In this document: piece after piece, positions 8,890-18,930 of the stretch
How positions within the stretch are numbered: the stretch's first letter is position 1
Layout: each line of letters begins with the position of its first letter
Source: Roseateles saccharophilus
GTDB taxonomy: Bacteria; Pseudomonadota; Gammaproteobacteria; Burkholderiales; Burkholderiaceae_C
Assembly: GCF_004342485.1 (NCBI RefSeq)
Contig: NZ_SMBU01000015.1
Coordinates: 51,607 to 115,606 of the forward strand
Length of the DNA stretch: 64,000 bases
Direction: 5' to 3'
The notes under the pieces: model-generated
The model's database searches: none
Seen by the model: only the letters and a program-made list of their open reading frames with translations
What the model was told of the DNA's origin: nothing
Position numbers and translations under genes: made by a program

Positions 8890-9536
8890 AATTCCAAGCC
8901 CAACGCCAGCATGTCGTCGAGCTCTGCCTGGAGCTGTCCCGCCGCGGCTATTTCGCGGGCACCGGCGGCAACATCATGCTGCGCCTGGACGCCGCGCATG
9001 TGGCCGTGACCCCCTCGGCGCTGGACTACCACGCGATGGGCGCGGCCGATGTCTGCGTGCTGCGGCTGCAGGACCTCGCGACCGTGGACGGCGAGCGCGC
9101 GCCGTCGGTGGAAAGCGGCCTGCACGCCCAGCTGCTCAGGGCCCGCCCCGACATGGGCTGCAGCATCCACACCCACCAGCCCGTCGCCAGCGCCTGCGCC
9201 CTGCTCGGGCGCGAGCTGGCCGTGCCGCCCGCGCTGCGCGCATCGCTGGGCGACGCCGTTCGGATTGCCGGTTATGCGCCATCGGGCAGCGGCCTGCTGG
9301 CCGCCAGGCTCGCGCGCACGCTGCGCCCCGGCGGCAATGCCTACCTGATGCGCAACCACGGCATCCTGTGCTGCGGCCGCGACAGCGCCGCCGCCATGCA
9401 GGCCGTCGACGACCTCGAGACGCTGGCCCGCGGCCTGCTCGCCGCGCGCATCGCCGCCCGCGCGGCGGCCGAGCCCGGCGCCGCACCGGCGCTGCAGCGC
9501 GTGAGCGAACTGCTGACCCAGCCTCCCCACCCCTGA
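8886..9536 (+). CDS. Class II aldolase/adducin-family aldolase
   Basis: 216 residues, close to fuculose- and ribulose-phosphate aldolase or epimerase size. The metal site is complete: His95 and His97 in IHTHQP and His158 in MRNHGI, with Glu76 in SVESGLH as catalytic acid/base. It probably cleaves or epimerises the phosphorylated product of the adjacent kinase, whose stop codon overlaps this start. The sugar is unknown. A second protein of the same fold, lacking the metal ligands, is encoded three genes on at 11037, so the two could form a mixed oligomer. Confidence 0.86.
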   Translation: MKFQAQRQHVVELCLELSRRGYFAGTGGNIMLRLDAAHVAVTPSALDYHAMGAADVCVLRLQDLATVDGERAPSVESGLHAQLLRARPDMGCSIHTHQPVASACALLGRELAVPPALRASLGDAVRIAGYAPSGSGLLAARLARTLRPGGNAYLMRNHGILCCGRDSAAAMQAVDDLETLARGLLAARIAARAAAEPGAAPALQRVSELLTQPPHP

Positions 9537-9558
9537 ATTCCCGTACCCCAAGACCGCC

Positions 9559-11036
<1,478 letters not shown>

Positions 11037-11040
<4 letters not shown>

Positions 11041-11684
11041 CGACGGGAACGACCGATCAGGCGCTGCGCGCCGCGTGGCAGCAAGCCCGCCAACGGCTGG
11101 ACGCCAGGCAGCTGCTGGGCGGCGCACGGCCGGGCCTGTCGCTGCGCATCCCCGGCACCGACACGATGTGGTTCGGCAGTGCCGCGGACGACGCCGAGCC
11201 GCGCTGCATCGCCTGGCGCGGGCCGCCCGACGGCGAGGCCGGCCTGCATGCCCTCGTCTATGCCCGCCGCGATGACGTCTGCGCGCTGGCCAGCGGCGGC
11301 GGCGACTTCGGCCTGCGCCTGGCGGACTTCGGCGGCTGCATGCCCGGCGTCTTCGACGAGCAGGTGCGCCACCTCGGCCACATGCCCGCCGCGCTGCAGT
11401 CGGCCGGGCAGCTGCCCGCCGCGCTGGCCGGCGGCACCAACGTGCTGATGCTCGACGGCCGGGCCCTCGTGCTGGGCATGACGGCCACGCGGCTGATGCT
11501 CAACGCGGAGCTGTTCGAGAAGTGCGCCAAGGCCTATGTGCTGGCCCTGGCGGCAGGCGGGCCGCTCAGGCCGCTGCCGTGGATCGTCCGCCACGTGGCC
11601 AACCGCCGGCTGTTGAAGGACGAGCAACGCGCGCGGGAGCGCACCCGCCAAGGCCTACTGCCCGAGGAGAGCCAGGGCTACTGA
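11037..11684 (+). CDS. Class II aldolase-like protein without metal ligands
   Basis: 215 residues. Aligned by eye to the aldolase encoded at 8886, the segment DGEAGLHALVYARRDDV matches SVESGLHAQLLRARPDM, keeping the acidic residue (Glu67). The HTH metal pair is replaced by Ser86 and Gly88, and the NHG histidine by Gly141. The region ELFEKCAKAYVLAL is typical of the family's last helices. It is therefore probably non-catalytic or uses different chemistry, perhaps as a regulatory or structural subunit of the active aldolase. It overlaps the aminotransferase stop and ends the island. Confidence 0.65.
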
Positions 11685-11825
11685 AGGGACACCGCTTGCA
11701 ATGCGCAAAACGCACGCTCTGCCGGCCCGGCATTAGCTCATGACGGAAGTTTCGTTGGCGAATCTGTCATCCGCCTTCAGACTGGCGGCGTTGCAACCTG
11801 CATCGACAGCTTCCGCCTTAGCCCA

Positions 11826-12626
11826 ATGTGTGAGCTCTTCGCCCTCAACAGCCGCCAGCCTGCCGCCGCCACCTTCTCGCTGAGCGGCTTCGCCGCCCGC
11901 GGCGGGCGCACGGCGGACCATGTCGATGGCTGGGGCGTGGCCTTCCACGCAGGCGAGCACTGCGACGTCGTCGTCGAGGACCGCCCGGCCGCCGAGTCGG
12001 AACTGGCCCAGCGTCTGGGCCGGGAGCCGGTGCGCGTGCGCAACATCTTGGCGCATATCCGCAAGGCCACCCAGGGCGTGCGCGCCATGGAGAACTGCCA
12101 TCCCTTTCGCCGCAGCTTCGCCGGCCGCACCTGGGTCTTCGCCCACAACGGCGACCTGAAGGACTTCCACCCCGAACTGGACGGCAGCTTCCTGCCGGCC
12201 GGCCAGACCGACAGCGAGCGCGCCTTCTGCTGGCTGATGCAGCGTCTGCAGCAGCACTTCGGCAACCACCTGCCCGACTGGCCCGAACTCGCGGCGACGC
12301 TGACGCCCTGGATCCATCAGGTCGCCGAGCACGGCCGCTTCAACCTGCTGCTGACCGACGGCCGTTCGATGCTGGCCCACGCGTCCACGCGCCTGCACTG
12401 GCTGCTGCGCCGACCGCCCTTCGGCCATGTCAGCCTGCGCGACGGCGACCTCAGCGTCGACCTCGCGACCGTCAACGGCCCGGCCGACCGCATGGCCCTG
12501 GTCTCCACCGAGCCGCTGACCCACGGCGAGGCCTGGCATGCCTTCGCGCCCGGCGAGGTGCGCGTGTTCGAGGGCGGCGACTGCGTCTTTCGCAGCGAAG
12601 GCGTCGCGGTCCGCGCCGCCGCTTGA
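11826..12626 (+). CDS. Class II glutamine amidotransferase (YafJ-like)
   Basis: 266 residues beginning MCELFALN: the cysteine at position 2 is the N-terminal nucleophile left after Met removal, which fixes the start. DGWGVAF, the ILAHIRKAT strand and the FAHNGDL motif are the glutaminase (Ntn-hydrolase) core of GATase type 2 proteins of the YafJ/EgtC group. No synthase domain follows, so the ammonia acceptor is unknown. It stands alone after a 141-bp gap in which I see no gene. Confidence 0.9.
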   Translation: MCELFALNSRQPAAATFSLSGFAARGGRTADHVDGWGVAFHAGEHCDVVVEDRPAAESELAQRLGREPVRVRNILAHIRKATQGVRAMENCHPFRRSFAGRTWVFAHNGDLKDFHPELDGSFLPAGQTDSERAFCWLMQRLQQHFGNHLPDWPELAATLTPWIHQVAEHGRFNLLLTDGRSMLAHASTRLHWLLRRPPFGHVSLRDGDLSVDLATVNGPADRMALVSTEPLTHGEAWHAFAPGEVRVFEGGDCVFRSEGVAVRAAA

Positions 12627-12652
12627 ACGCGGGGCGGAGGTGTCGTTGACTC

Positions 12653-12666
12653 CTGCAATATTGCAG
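12653..12666. repeat. 14-bp perfect palindrome CTGCAATATTGCAG
   Basis: A perfect inverted repeat 26 bases after the amidotransferase stop, in an AT-richer patch. TTGCAGTG from its right arm recurs 60 bases on at 12721. There is no T-run, so it is not a standard terminator; an operator or recombination-type site is possible. Confidence 0.5.
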
Positions 12667-13252
12667 TGCAACAATCCGTCACCCAAACTTCGGAGCCCCG
12701 TGCGTGGACAGTGCCAGTTGTTGCAGTGAATCGAAGCGAGCCGTGATGGCCGCCCGCTGCCCAGCCGTCTGACGCCGACTCCCGGGCGTTCGGCCTGAGC
12801 GGCCCGAGCCCCATCCAGCCCGACTCCTGGGCTAGCTTCCCCATCGTTTCACTGAGCTTGCCGGCCCAGGGTGCGCATGAGCGCGCCGCTGGTCGGCATG
12901 CGTTCACCTGCCTCGTGCATGCACGGTGGTGCCGGCCTCGCCCCGGGAAACCGCCCATGTCGAATCAACACAACCCTCGTTCGCAGCTGTGCACGCCGGC
13001 GCATGCGCCATCGCTCAAGCCCGGTGCAACGCCCTGGAGCCGCATCGATGCCGCGAGCATCTGGCCCACGCACCGGCTTCGCGCCTTCTGGTTGACGCAG
13101 CCCAGGCGCGCGGACGCGGCAGCCCGCTGAGCGGCCTCGGCCAGCCCGTTTCCAACATCGGCAGGAGGGCTCATGGACCCAGACCCTAGTTGGCGCCGAC
13201 GCGCGCCTCTGCGCATCCCGCCTTTCACTTCCCTTCAGAACCCGGCACCGCC

Positions 13253-13292
13253 GCGGAGGACTGTGTTCGCTTGAGCACAGCGGTCTCTCCGC
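13253..13292 (+). promoter_or_regulatory. Leader stem-loop before the orphan frame at 13313
   Basis: GCGGAG (13253-13258) pairs with CTCCGC (13287-13292), and within it CTGTG (13261-13265) pairs with CACAG (13276-13280), leaving an internal loop. A good ribosome site AGGAG follows before the ATG at 13313. This looks like an mRNA leader structure; no known riboswitch class is recognised. Confidence 0.4.
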
Positions 13293-13312
13293 CAGTGCCA
13301 CAGGAGATACCG

Positions 13313-13450
13313 ATGAACTTCAAGTGCCAATCCCTGGTTGCCGCCAGCCTCATGACCCGCCTGTTCCGGCGCGCCCTTCGACCGCCCCTCCAGCACTCCC
13401 GGCACCAGGCCTGGGGCCTGCTCGTCGACAGGCCCGGCACGCGCCGTTGA
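13313..13450 (+). pseudogene. Orphan 5' gene fragment (signal-peptide-like start)
   Basis: An ATG with a well-placed AGGAG opens a 45-residue frame that begins like a secretion signal (MNFKCQSLVAASLMT) and then turns into arginine-rich sequence without the expected hydrophobic core or cleavage site. In the same frame after the stop, another 45 codons stay open to about 13588. The likely reading is the 5' remnant of a secreted-protein gene whose body was lost or frameshifted. It may be untranslated. Confidence 0.35.
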
Positions 13451-13674
13451 ACCGGTTGCGAGGAGCTGAGCCTGCCGAAGCTGGCGCGACTCACGTTGAC
13501 GACGCACCCGTGGGTGGGCGTGCTGCGCCCGAATCCGCCGGCGATGGTCGTCGCAGCTGTCCAGCAACAGGCCTTTGCCCAGGCCTGACTCAACGGGTCA
13601 TCGGTGCCTGGAGCACCGGTGACGACTTGCGCAGATCCATGGGATCTGCCGCCACGAAGTTTTGGATCGAAGAA

Positions 13675-15063
13675 ATGATGATGGTTTTGTTCAACATGGT
13701 CGCGCGCCGCAACAGCCTCGCGGAGGCACGCCATGCGAGTGCGCTGGCATGGCTGCCCGCAATGCTTCTCGGGGCCGGCCTGGGTCTGATGGCCAGGCAA
13801 GCCATGGCCGCCGACGCAGGCCAGGAAGAGTGGAATTGGCATGTCCAGGCCACCAGCACGACGCAGCGGCATGGCAGCTTCAGCTCGCCCTACGCCGGCC
13901 CGAACAGCTTGCCGCCGCACGAGAGTGCCAAGGAGACGGTGGATGCCACGCTGTTCCTCGGCCTGCGGCTTTGGAAGGGTGGCGAGCTCTACCTCAATCC
14001 CGAGCTCGACCAGGGCTATGGCCTGGCCAATACCCTGGGCGCCGCCGGCTTCACCAGCGGCGACGCCTACAAGGTCGGGCACGACAGCGTCTACGGCCGC
14101 CTGCACCGTGCCTTTCTGCGCCAGACCCTGGCGCTGGGCCCCGATGCGGGCATCGTCGAAGCCGGCGCCAACCAATTGGCGGGTGCCCGGCCGGATGAGC
14201 GGCTCACGTTGACGCTGGGCAAGATCTCGGTCGTCGATCTGTTCGACGGCAATAGCTATGCGCATGACCCGCGCGCAGACTTCCTGAACTGGGCCGTCAT
14301 CGACAGCGGCGCGTTCGACTATGCCGCCGATTCCTGGGGCTTCAGTGCGGGTGCGACCGCCGAGTGGGTCCGTGGCGACTGGTCGCTGCGAGGCGGCTTC
14401 TACGCCATGTCAAAGCGGCCGAACGGCGAAACGCTGGACGGCAAGTTCGGCCAACGCCAGTGGCTGGTGGAGGCCGAGCGCCGCTTCATCTGGATGGGCC
14501 GCCCGGGCGCGGTGCGGCTGCTGGGCTTCGTCACCGAGGCACGCATGGCGAGCTATGTCGACGCGCTGAACCTGTTCCAGGCCACCGGCCAGATGCCGAC
14601 GGACCTGGCACCGCTGCGCCGCTTCCAGCGCAAGCATGGCGTGGCCTTCAACGCGGAGCAGGAAGTAGCCCAGGGCGTCGGCGCATTCGTCCGTTGCAGC
14701 TGGAACGATGGCCGCACCGAAGCCTATGACTTCACCGACATCAACCGGTCGGTCGCCGCAGGCCTGCAGATCAAGGGCAGCTTCTGGCGGCAACCGGAGC
14801 ACACGCTGGGCCTGGCGTTGGCATCCAATGGCCTGTCTGGGCAAGCCCGGCGGTTCTTCGCGGCCGGTGGCCTGGGCATCCTGGTCGGGGACGGCATGCT
14901 GCCGCACGCTGCGAACGAACGGATTCTCGAGGCCTATTACAAGTTCCCGTTGGGGCGTTTCCTGTCCGTGACCGGAGACTACCAACACCTGCGCAACCCG
15001 GCCTACAACGCCGACCGCGGGCCGGTTTCGGCCTTGGCGTTGCGCCTGCACGCGGAATACTGA
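13675..15063 (+). CDS. OprB-type carbohydrate porin
   Basis: 462 residues from the first of three tandem ATGs (13675, 13678, 13681); ATGs at 13639 and 13696 are also in frame. A long signal peptide ends near RQAMAADA. The mature protein has the OprB-family pattern: ELYLNPELDQGYGL, LTLGKISVVDLFDGNSYAHDPRADFLNW, then alternating amphipathic strands ending in ALRLHAEY with a terminal aromatic. It should form a sugar-permeable outer-membrane channel. Two bases separate it from the MgtC-family gene, so they form one operon. Confidence 0.85.
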   Translation: MMMVLFNMVARRNSLAEARHASALAWLPAMLLGAGLGLMARQAMAADAGQEEWNWHVQATSTTQRHGSFSSPYAGPNSLPPHESAKETVDATLFLGLRLWKGGELYLNPELDQGYGLANTLGAAGFTSGDAYKVGHDSVYGRLHRAFLRQTLALGPDAGIVEAGANQLAGARPDERLTLTLGKISVVDLFDGNSYAHDPRADFLNWAVIDSGAFDYAADSWGFSAGATAEWVRGDWSLRGGFYAMSKRPNGETLDGKFGQRQWLVEAERRFIWMGRPGAVRLLGFVTEARMASYVDALNLFQATGQMPTDLAPLRRFQRKHGVAFNAEQEVAQGVGAFVRCSWNDGRTEAYDFTDINRSVAAGLQIKGSFWRQPEHTLGLALASNGLSGQARRFFAAGGLGILVGDGMLPHAANERILEAYYKFPLGRFLSVTGDYQHLRNPAYNADRGPVSALALRLHAEY

Positions 15064-15065
15064 CG

Positions 15066-15782
15066 ATGCAAGCCCTGCAAAACCTCAACCTCGACTCCCT
15101 CCTCGACACCCTGGTCAGCGTGAGCGCAGCCTTCGCGCTGGGCGGCCTGATCGGCCTGGAGCGGCAGTGGCGCCAGCGCACGGCCGGCCTGCGTACCAAC
15201 GCACTGGTGGCCGTGGCCGCGGCGGTGTTCGTGGACATGGCCCAGCGGCTCGGCGGCAACGAAGGCGCCGTGCATGTGGCGGCCTACGTCGTCTCTGGCG
15301 TGGGCTTCCTGGGTGCCGGCGCCATCATGAAGGAAGGCGCCAACGTCATCGGCCTGAACACCGCGGCCACGCTATGGGGGTCGGCGGCCGTGGGCGCCTG
15401 CGCCGGCGCGGACCTGCTGGGCGAGGCCATCGTCGCGGCGCTGTTCGTGCTTGCCAGCAATACGCTGCTGCGCCCCGTGGTGAACCGCATCAACCGCCGG
15501 CCGGTGGAGGAGGAATCCAGCGAAGCGACCTATGCGGTCCATGTGGTCTGTGATCGGGAACAGCAGGCTGACGTGCAGGAGCGCCTGATCGAGCTGCTCG
15601 AAGAGGCCAGCTATCCGGTGCGGGCCGTGGACCAGCAGCCCTTCGGCCAGAACGATGCCGAGATCGAGGCCACGCTCTACGCCACGGCCGTCGTGCCCGA
15701 GCAGCTGGACGCCGTGATGGCACGCCTGGAGTCCACCCCCGGCGTCGTGCAGGCGTTCTGGAACGCCAGCGCGCAGGAGTGA
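15066..15782 (+). CDS. MgtC/SapB-family inner-membrane protein
   Basis: 238 residues. The N-terminal half carries the MgtC signature: ALGGLIGLERQWRQRTAGLRTNALV, then GVGFLGAGAIMKEG and GLNTAATLWGSAAVGACAG, with four to five membrane segments. The C-terminal half is a soluble ferredoxin-like domain of the kind found in longer MgtC relatives. MgtC proteins affect magnesium homeostasis and ATP synthase activity in pathogens; in environmental bacteria the role is open. Coupling to an OprB-type porin suggests an envelope function rather than virulence. Confidence 0.88.
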   Translation: MQALQNLNLDSLLDTLVSVSAAFALGGLIGLERQWRQRTAGLRTNALVAVAAAVFVDMAQRLGGNEGAVHVAAYVVSGVGFLGAGAIMKEGANVIGLNTAATLWGSAAVGACAGADLLGEAIVAALFVLASNTLLRPVVNRINRRPVEEESSEATYAVHVVCDREQQADVQERLIELLEEASYPVRAVDQQPFGQNDAEIEATLYATAVVPEQLDAVMARLESTPGVVQAFWNASAQE

Positions 15783-15833
15783 CGCGCCGGCTCACTTCAT
15801 CGCAGCTTCAGCTTCCCCGCCTACCCTGTCGCC

Positions 15834-16793
15834 ATGAACCCCATGCCCCCTACCCACGACGATTCCGAAGACACCGAGCACACGCCCGCGCAGCGGGCCG
15901 CCGCCGCTTCCCGCAGCACTTGGGTCAGCGTTCTCGTCAACCTGCTGCTCAGCGCGACGCAGATCGCCGCTGGCCTGCTGACCAGGTCCCAGGGCCTGGT
16001 GGCCGACGGCGTCCACTCGCTGTCCGACCTGATCGCCGACTTCGTCGTGCTGCTGGCCAACCACCACAGCCAGAAGGATGCCGACGAGGACCATCCCTAC
16101 GGCCACCACCGCTACGAAACCGCTGCATCCCTGGTGCTCGGCCTGCTGCTGCTGGCCGTGGGCCTGGGCATGCTGGGGTCGGCCATCACCAAGCTGCAGC
16201 AGCCCGACGCCATCCCGCGTGTCCACATGGCGGCCCTGTGGGTGGCGCTCGGCGCGCTGACCTCCAAGGAGCTGCTGTTCCGCTACATGCTGGCCGTGGC
16301 CAAGCGGGTGAAGTCCAGCATGCTGGTGGCCAACGCCTGGCATGCGCGCTCGGACGCCGCGTCCTCGCTCGTCGTGGGCATTGGCATCATCGGCAACCTG
16401 GCGGGCTACCCCATCCTCGACCCCATCGCCGCGGCCATCGTCGGCTTCATGGTGGCCAAGATGGGCTGGGAGTTCGGCTGGGATGCCCTGCACGACCTGA
16501 TGGACAGGGCCGTCGACGAGGAGGAGGTCGCGGCCATCCGCCGCACGCTGGTGGAGACGCCCGGCGTCATGGACGTGCATGACGTCCGCACCCGCAAGAT
16601 GGGCGACATGGTCGTCGTGGACGCCCACATCGAGGTGGCCGCCGACCTGACGGTGGAGGCCGGCCACGAGATCGCCGTCGAAGCGCGGCGCCGCGTGCTG
16701 CAGCGGCATCGCGTGCTGAACCTGATGACCCATGTGGACCCCTGGCGCCGCCCGGACGGCGACCATTCGCCAGCGCCGTGCGGTCGGCCTTGA
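15834..16793 (+). CDS. Cation diffusion facilitator (CDF) metal exporter
   Basis: 319 residues. The metal site residues are visible: HSLSD in TM2 (ADGVHSLSDLIADF) and HARSD in TM5 (NAWHARSDAASS). The DHPYGHHRYE loop between TM2 and TM3 is also typical, and a C-terminal cytoplasmic ferredoxin-like domain runs from about residue 220. CDF proteins exchange Zn, Co, Mn, Fe or Ni for protons; the HxxxD/HxxxD combination does not settle the metal. It stands 51 bp after the MgtC-family gene and could be read from the same promoter. Confidence 0.92.
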   Translation: MNPMPPTHDDSEDTEHTPAQRAAAASRSTWVSVLVNLLLSATQIAAGLLTRSQGLVADGVHSLSDLIADFVVLLANHHSQKDADEDHPYGHHRYETAASLVLGLLLLAVGLGMLGSAITKLQQPDAIPRVHMAALWVALGALTSKELLFRYMLAVAKRVKSSMLVANAWHARSDAASSLVVGIGIIGNLAGYPILDPIAAAIVGFMVAKMGWEFGWDALHDLMDRAVDEEEVAAIRRTLVETPGVMDVHDVRTRKMGDMVVVDAHIEVAADLTVEAGHEIAVEARRRVLQRHRVLNLMTHVDPWRRPDGDHSPAPCGRP

Positions 16794-16831
16794 CCTGAGC
16801 CCTGGCGCAGGGGGGTCTTTCGCCTGGGTCG

Positions 16832-17842
16832 TCAGCGGCGGCGAGCCTTGCCGGTCACGCCAAGGGCCGCAGACAAGGCCAATCCTGCCAGGGCCAGGGA
16901 CATGGGCTCAGGCAGGCTGCCGCCCGGCGGGTTGTTGGATCCCAGGCCCGACAGCGGCGCCACATCGTCGATGTTGCTGAAACCGCCTATCGAGGTCGCG
17001 TAGTCGGGATGGGTGATGTCGCCGCTGATGCTGTAGTCGATGAAGGTGATCTGGTTGCAGCCTGCCACCAGCGCATGGCCCTTGCCGTCAACGGCGCCTT
17101 GGTCGAAGTCGCAGGTCACCTGCTGGCTCTGTTTCAGGCTGCTGACAATCCCGGCATCGCTGCCCGCCAGAGGATTGAACGTGGCGTCAAAGCCGTCGCC
17201 AAACAGCGTCATGAGCTTGGTGTAGCTGTCGAACACCATGCCGTGCGCCGGCGTGAGGCCGGTGAACAAGCGGATGGTGGCTCCCGTGGTGGGATCAATA
17301 TGCCCGACATTGCCGTGCCCGTTGGGGGACCCGTTGACATAGTAGGCACTGCCGCCAGGCGTGAACGCCAGGCCGGTGACGCCCTGATCGCCGCCGTTGA
17401 CGGTCACCGTGGTGGCGTTGGTCAACGGCAGGGGCATCACCTTGAGCTCGCCGCCGAAGTCACTGGTGTAGACCTTGCCGCCACTGGGATCCAGGGCGAG
17501 GTGGTAGGAGCAGCCACCCAAGGTATTGCCCGAGCCGACGACATTGCCGTTGCCCGGGTTCACCTCATAGACATTGCCCGAACACTGCCCGCCGACCAGC
17601 AAGTTGCCATTGGGCGCGAAGATGATGCCGTCCGCACCATTGGTTCCGGCCAGATTGTTGACGGCCCCCAGGCTGAAACTGTGCGTCGAGCTGTCGTAGT
17701 TGTAGGCGACGTCGTTGACGTTCGCGCCACCCGAGAAGTACGTGAAGTAAAGCGTACCGGCGACCAAGTCGGCCCGGGCCCCACCCGCCATCAACATCAG
17801 GCCGGCCGCCAGGCCAGAGAAACCCCGAACTGTCCTGCGCAT
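16832..17842 (-). CDS. PEP-CTERM sorted surface protein, beta-propeller-like
   Basis: 336 residues with a signal peptide (GLAAGLMLMAGGARA) after an AAGGAG ribosome site. The body has repeats of the type GIIFAPNGNLLVGG and LALDPSGGKVYTSDF, resembling NHL/SMP-30-like propeller blades. The C-terminus LPEPMSLALAGLALSAALG plus GKARRR is a PEP-CTERM sorting tail: PEP motif, membrane helix, basic end. It would be processed by exosortase, which is not encoded in this window. Function is probably exopolysaccharide-linked, judged from the sorting class only. Confidence 0.85.
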   Translation of the reverse strand: MRRTVRGFSGLAAGLMLMAGGARADLVAGTLYFTYFSGGANVNDVAYNYDSSTHSFSLGAVNNLAGTNGADGIIFAPNGNLLVGGQCSGNVYEVNPGNGNVVGSGNTLGGCSYHLALDPSGGKVYTSDFGGELKVMPLPLTNATTVTVNGGDQGVTGLAFTPGGSAYYVNGSPNGHGNVGHIDPTTGATIRLFTGLTPAHGMVFDSYTKLMTLFGDGFDATFNPLAGSDAGIVSSLKQSQQVTCDFDQGAVDGKGHALVAGCNQITFIDYSISGDITHPDYATSIGGFSNIDDVAPLSGLGSNNPPGGSLPEPMSLALAGLALSAALGVTGKARRR

Positions 17843-18128
17843 GACGATGCTCCTTGTAGGTGTCGGACCATCAGCAATAGTCGCGCCACGACTCCTATCC
17901 CATTGAATTGACTAAAAATTCTTTGTTCCAGGCACGCGCCGTGGGGCCGGCTGTCAGAAAGTTCGACACCCGGACTCGCGCGCTCCCTTCCCCCGGAGCG
18001 ACGAGGTTGCACCGCATCGAGCCATGCACAGAAAACATAGGGTTTTCCCTTGTTTTCCTCTTGTGCAACTAGGTACTAACCCTTACATTCCGTGACGTCA
18101 ACAACGGAAGAAAGAAAGGGAAAGAACC
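17843..18128. promoter_or_regulatory. Divergent intergenic region between PEP-CTERM gene and small peptide gene
   Basis: 286 bp, AT-richer than the surroundings, holding the promoters of the two divergent genes. AGGG-TTTT-CCCT at 18039-18050 is a small inverted repeat of operator type, and GACGTCAAC follows nearer the peptide gene. I see no further gene. Confidence 0.45.
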
Positions 18129-18227
18129 ATGGAACTGCTGATCCTCACCCTCGTGCTGTCGACCCTGGCCGCCATGGGCCTGCTGCGCGACGACCTCGGC
18201 GGCAACATCGACGCGCCCGCGGCCTGA
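18129..18227 (+). CDS. 32-residue single-span membrane peptide
   Basis: ATG at 18129 follows a purine-rich GAAAGGGAAAGAA ribosome site. The peptide starts MELLILTLVLSTLAAMGLL, one hydrophobic helix, and ends in the acidic tail DDLGGNIDAPAA. Two hairpins follow directly, the second with a T-rich tail, so this looks like a complete monocistronic unit. I know no family for it. It could be a small membrane regulator or a toxin-like peptide. The next gene on the same strand is the pilin operon, after the terminator. Confidence 0.55.
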   Translation: MELLILTLVLSTLAAMGLLRDDLGGNIDAPAA

Positions 18228-18240
18228 TTGGCCGCCCGAT

Positions 18241-18259
18241 GAGACGGCGGCCCCGTCTC
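18241..18259 (+). terminator. Hairpin after the small peptide gene
   Basis: GAGACGG (18241-18247) pairs perfectly with CCGTCTC (18253-18259) around a 5-base loop. It has no T-run, and probably acts together with the next hairpin. Confidence 0.5.
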
Positions 18260-18273
18260 GCGCCTTCCCCGAG

Positions 18274-18308
18274 CACCCCGGTGACATGAGTTGCCGGGGT
18301 GTTCTTGT
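18274..18308 (+). terminator. Rho-independent terminator
   Basis: CACCCCGG (18274-18281) pairs with CCGGGGTG (18294-18301) around a 12-base loop, followed by TTCTTGT. It separates the peptide gene from the pilin operon. Confidence 0.7.
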
Positions 18309-18451
18309 ATGCGCCGGCGCAACGCAATCTCCGCTCGTCCAGCCAAACCCGCCTCACGTCGCCTGCACGGTTCGGGCTGCCAACTATTGCACCCCGTTCC
18401 AACGACCGCGGCCTTAGCATCGATTCCAGTCGTACAACAGGGATGCATGCC

Positions 18452-18930
18452 ATGGCGAAAGTTTCCGCGTTTGCCCAAGGACGCGCCCCGTGGAGCGCCA
18501 CAGGCAGATTCGGCCTGCGCGGCTTCACGCTGATCGAGTTGATGATTGCGGTCGTCGTCGTGGCCATCCTGGCCGCGGTGGCGTTCCCGGCCTATCAGTC
18601 GCAGTTGCGCAGGAGCCGCCGCTCCGATGCCATCCAGGCGATCGCCCAGGCGCAGCAGATCCAGGAGCGCTGGCGCGTCAACAACCCGACCTATGCCACC
18701 AACGACGTGCTCACGACGGCCTGGCCAAGTGGCCTGGGCCTGACGTCCACGACCACCGGCGGCTACTACACGCTTTCCATCGGCGCGAACCCGACCAGTA
18801 CCGCCTACACAATGACCGCCACCGCGGTCGCCGGCACGAGCCAGGCCAGCGACACGGGCTGCAGCACCTTGACAGTCTCGGTGTCCAACGGGGCGGCCAC
18901 GATGAAGCCGACCAGTTGCTGGAGCAAGTG
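18452..18930 (+). CDS. pilE: Type IV pilin PilE-like
   Basis: 159 residues (the stop codon's last base is at 18931, shared with the next start). A leader of about 27 residues ends in G, and the mature protein starts FTLIELMIAVVVVAILAAVAFPAY with the conserved Glu5. The C-terminal cysteine pair (TGCSTLTVS ... TSCW) forms the D-region loop of PilE proteins. The start at 18452 is preferred for its spacing from AGGGA; ATG 18443 is in frame. It heads a run of five pilin-like genes, so it may be the major subunit of this particular fibre or a minor PilE. Confidence 0.88.

Larger units (their letters stand above)
12627..13674. other. Gene-poor 1-kb region
   Basis: No reading frame here has both protein-like composition and a family resemblance. 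It holds a 14-bp perfect palindrome (12653-12666), two copies of TTGCAGTG (12661 and 12721), a strong stem-loop (13253-13292) followed by a short orphan reading frame (13313-13450), and GCTGAGCCTGCCGAAG near 13463, which resembles the CTGAGCCTGTCGAAG type of short dispersed repeat found in many bacterial genomes. The promoter of the porin operon at 13675 should lie at the right end. The overall look is of decayed sequence. Confidence 0.5.

Noticed and set aside
12858..13130. A 90-codon plus-strand frame in the gene-poor region.
   Set aside because: No ribosome site, no hydrophobic or domain pattern, and competing frames of equal length in other phases.
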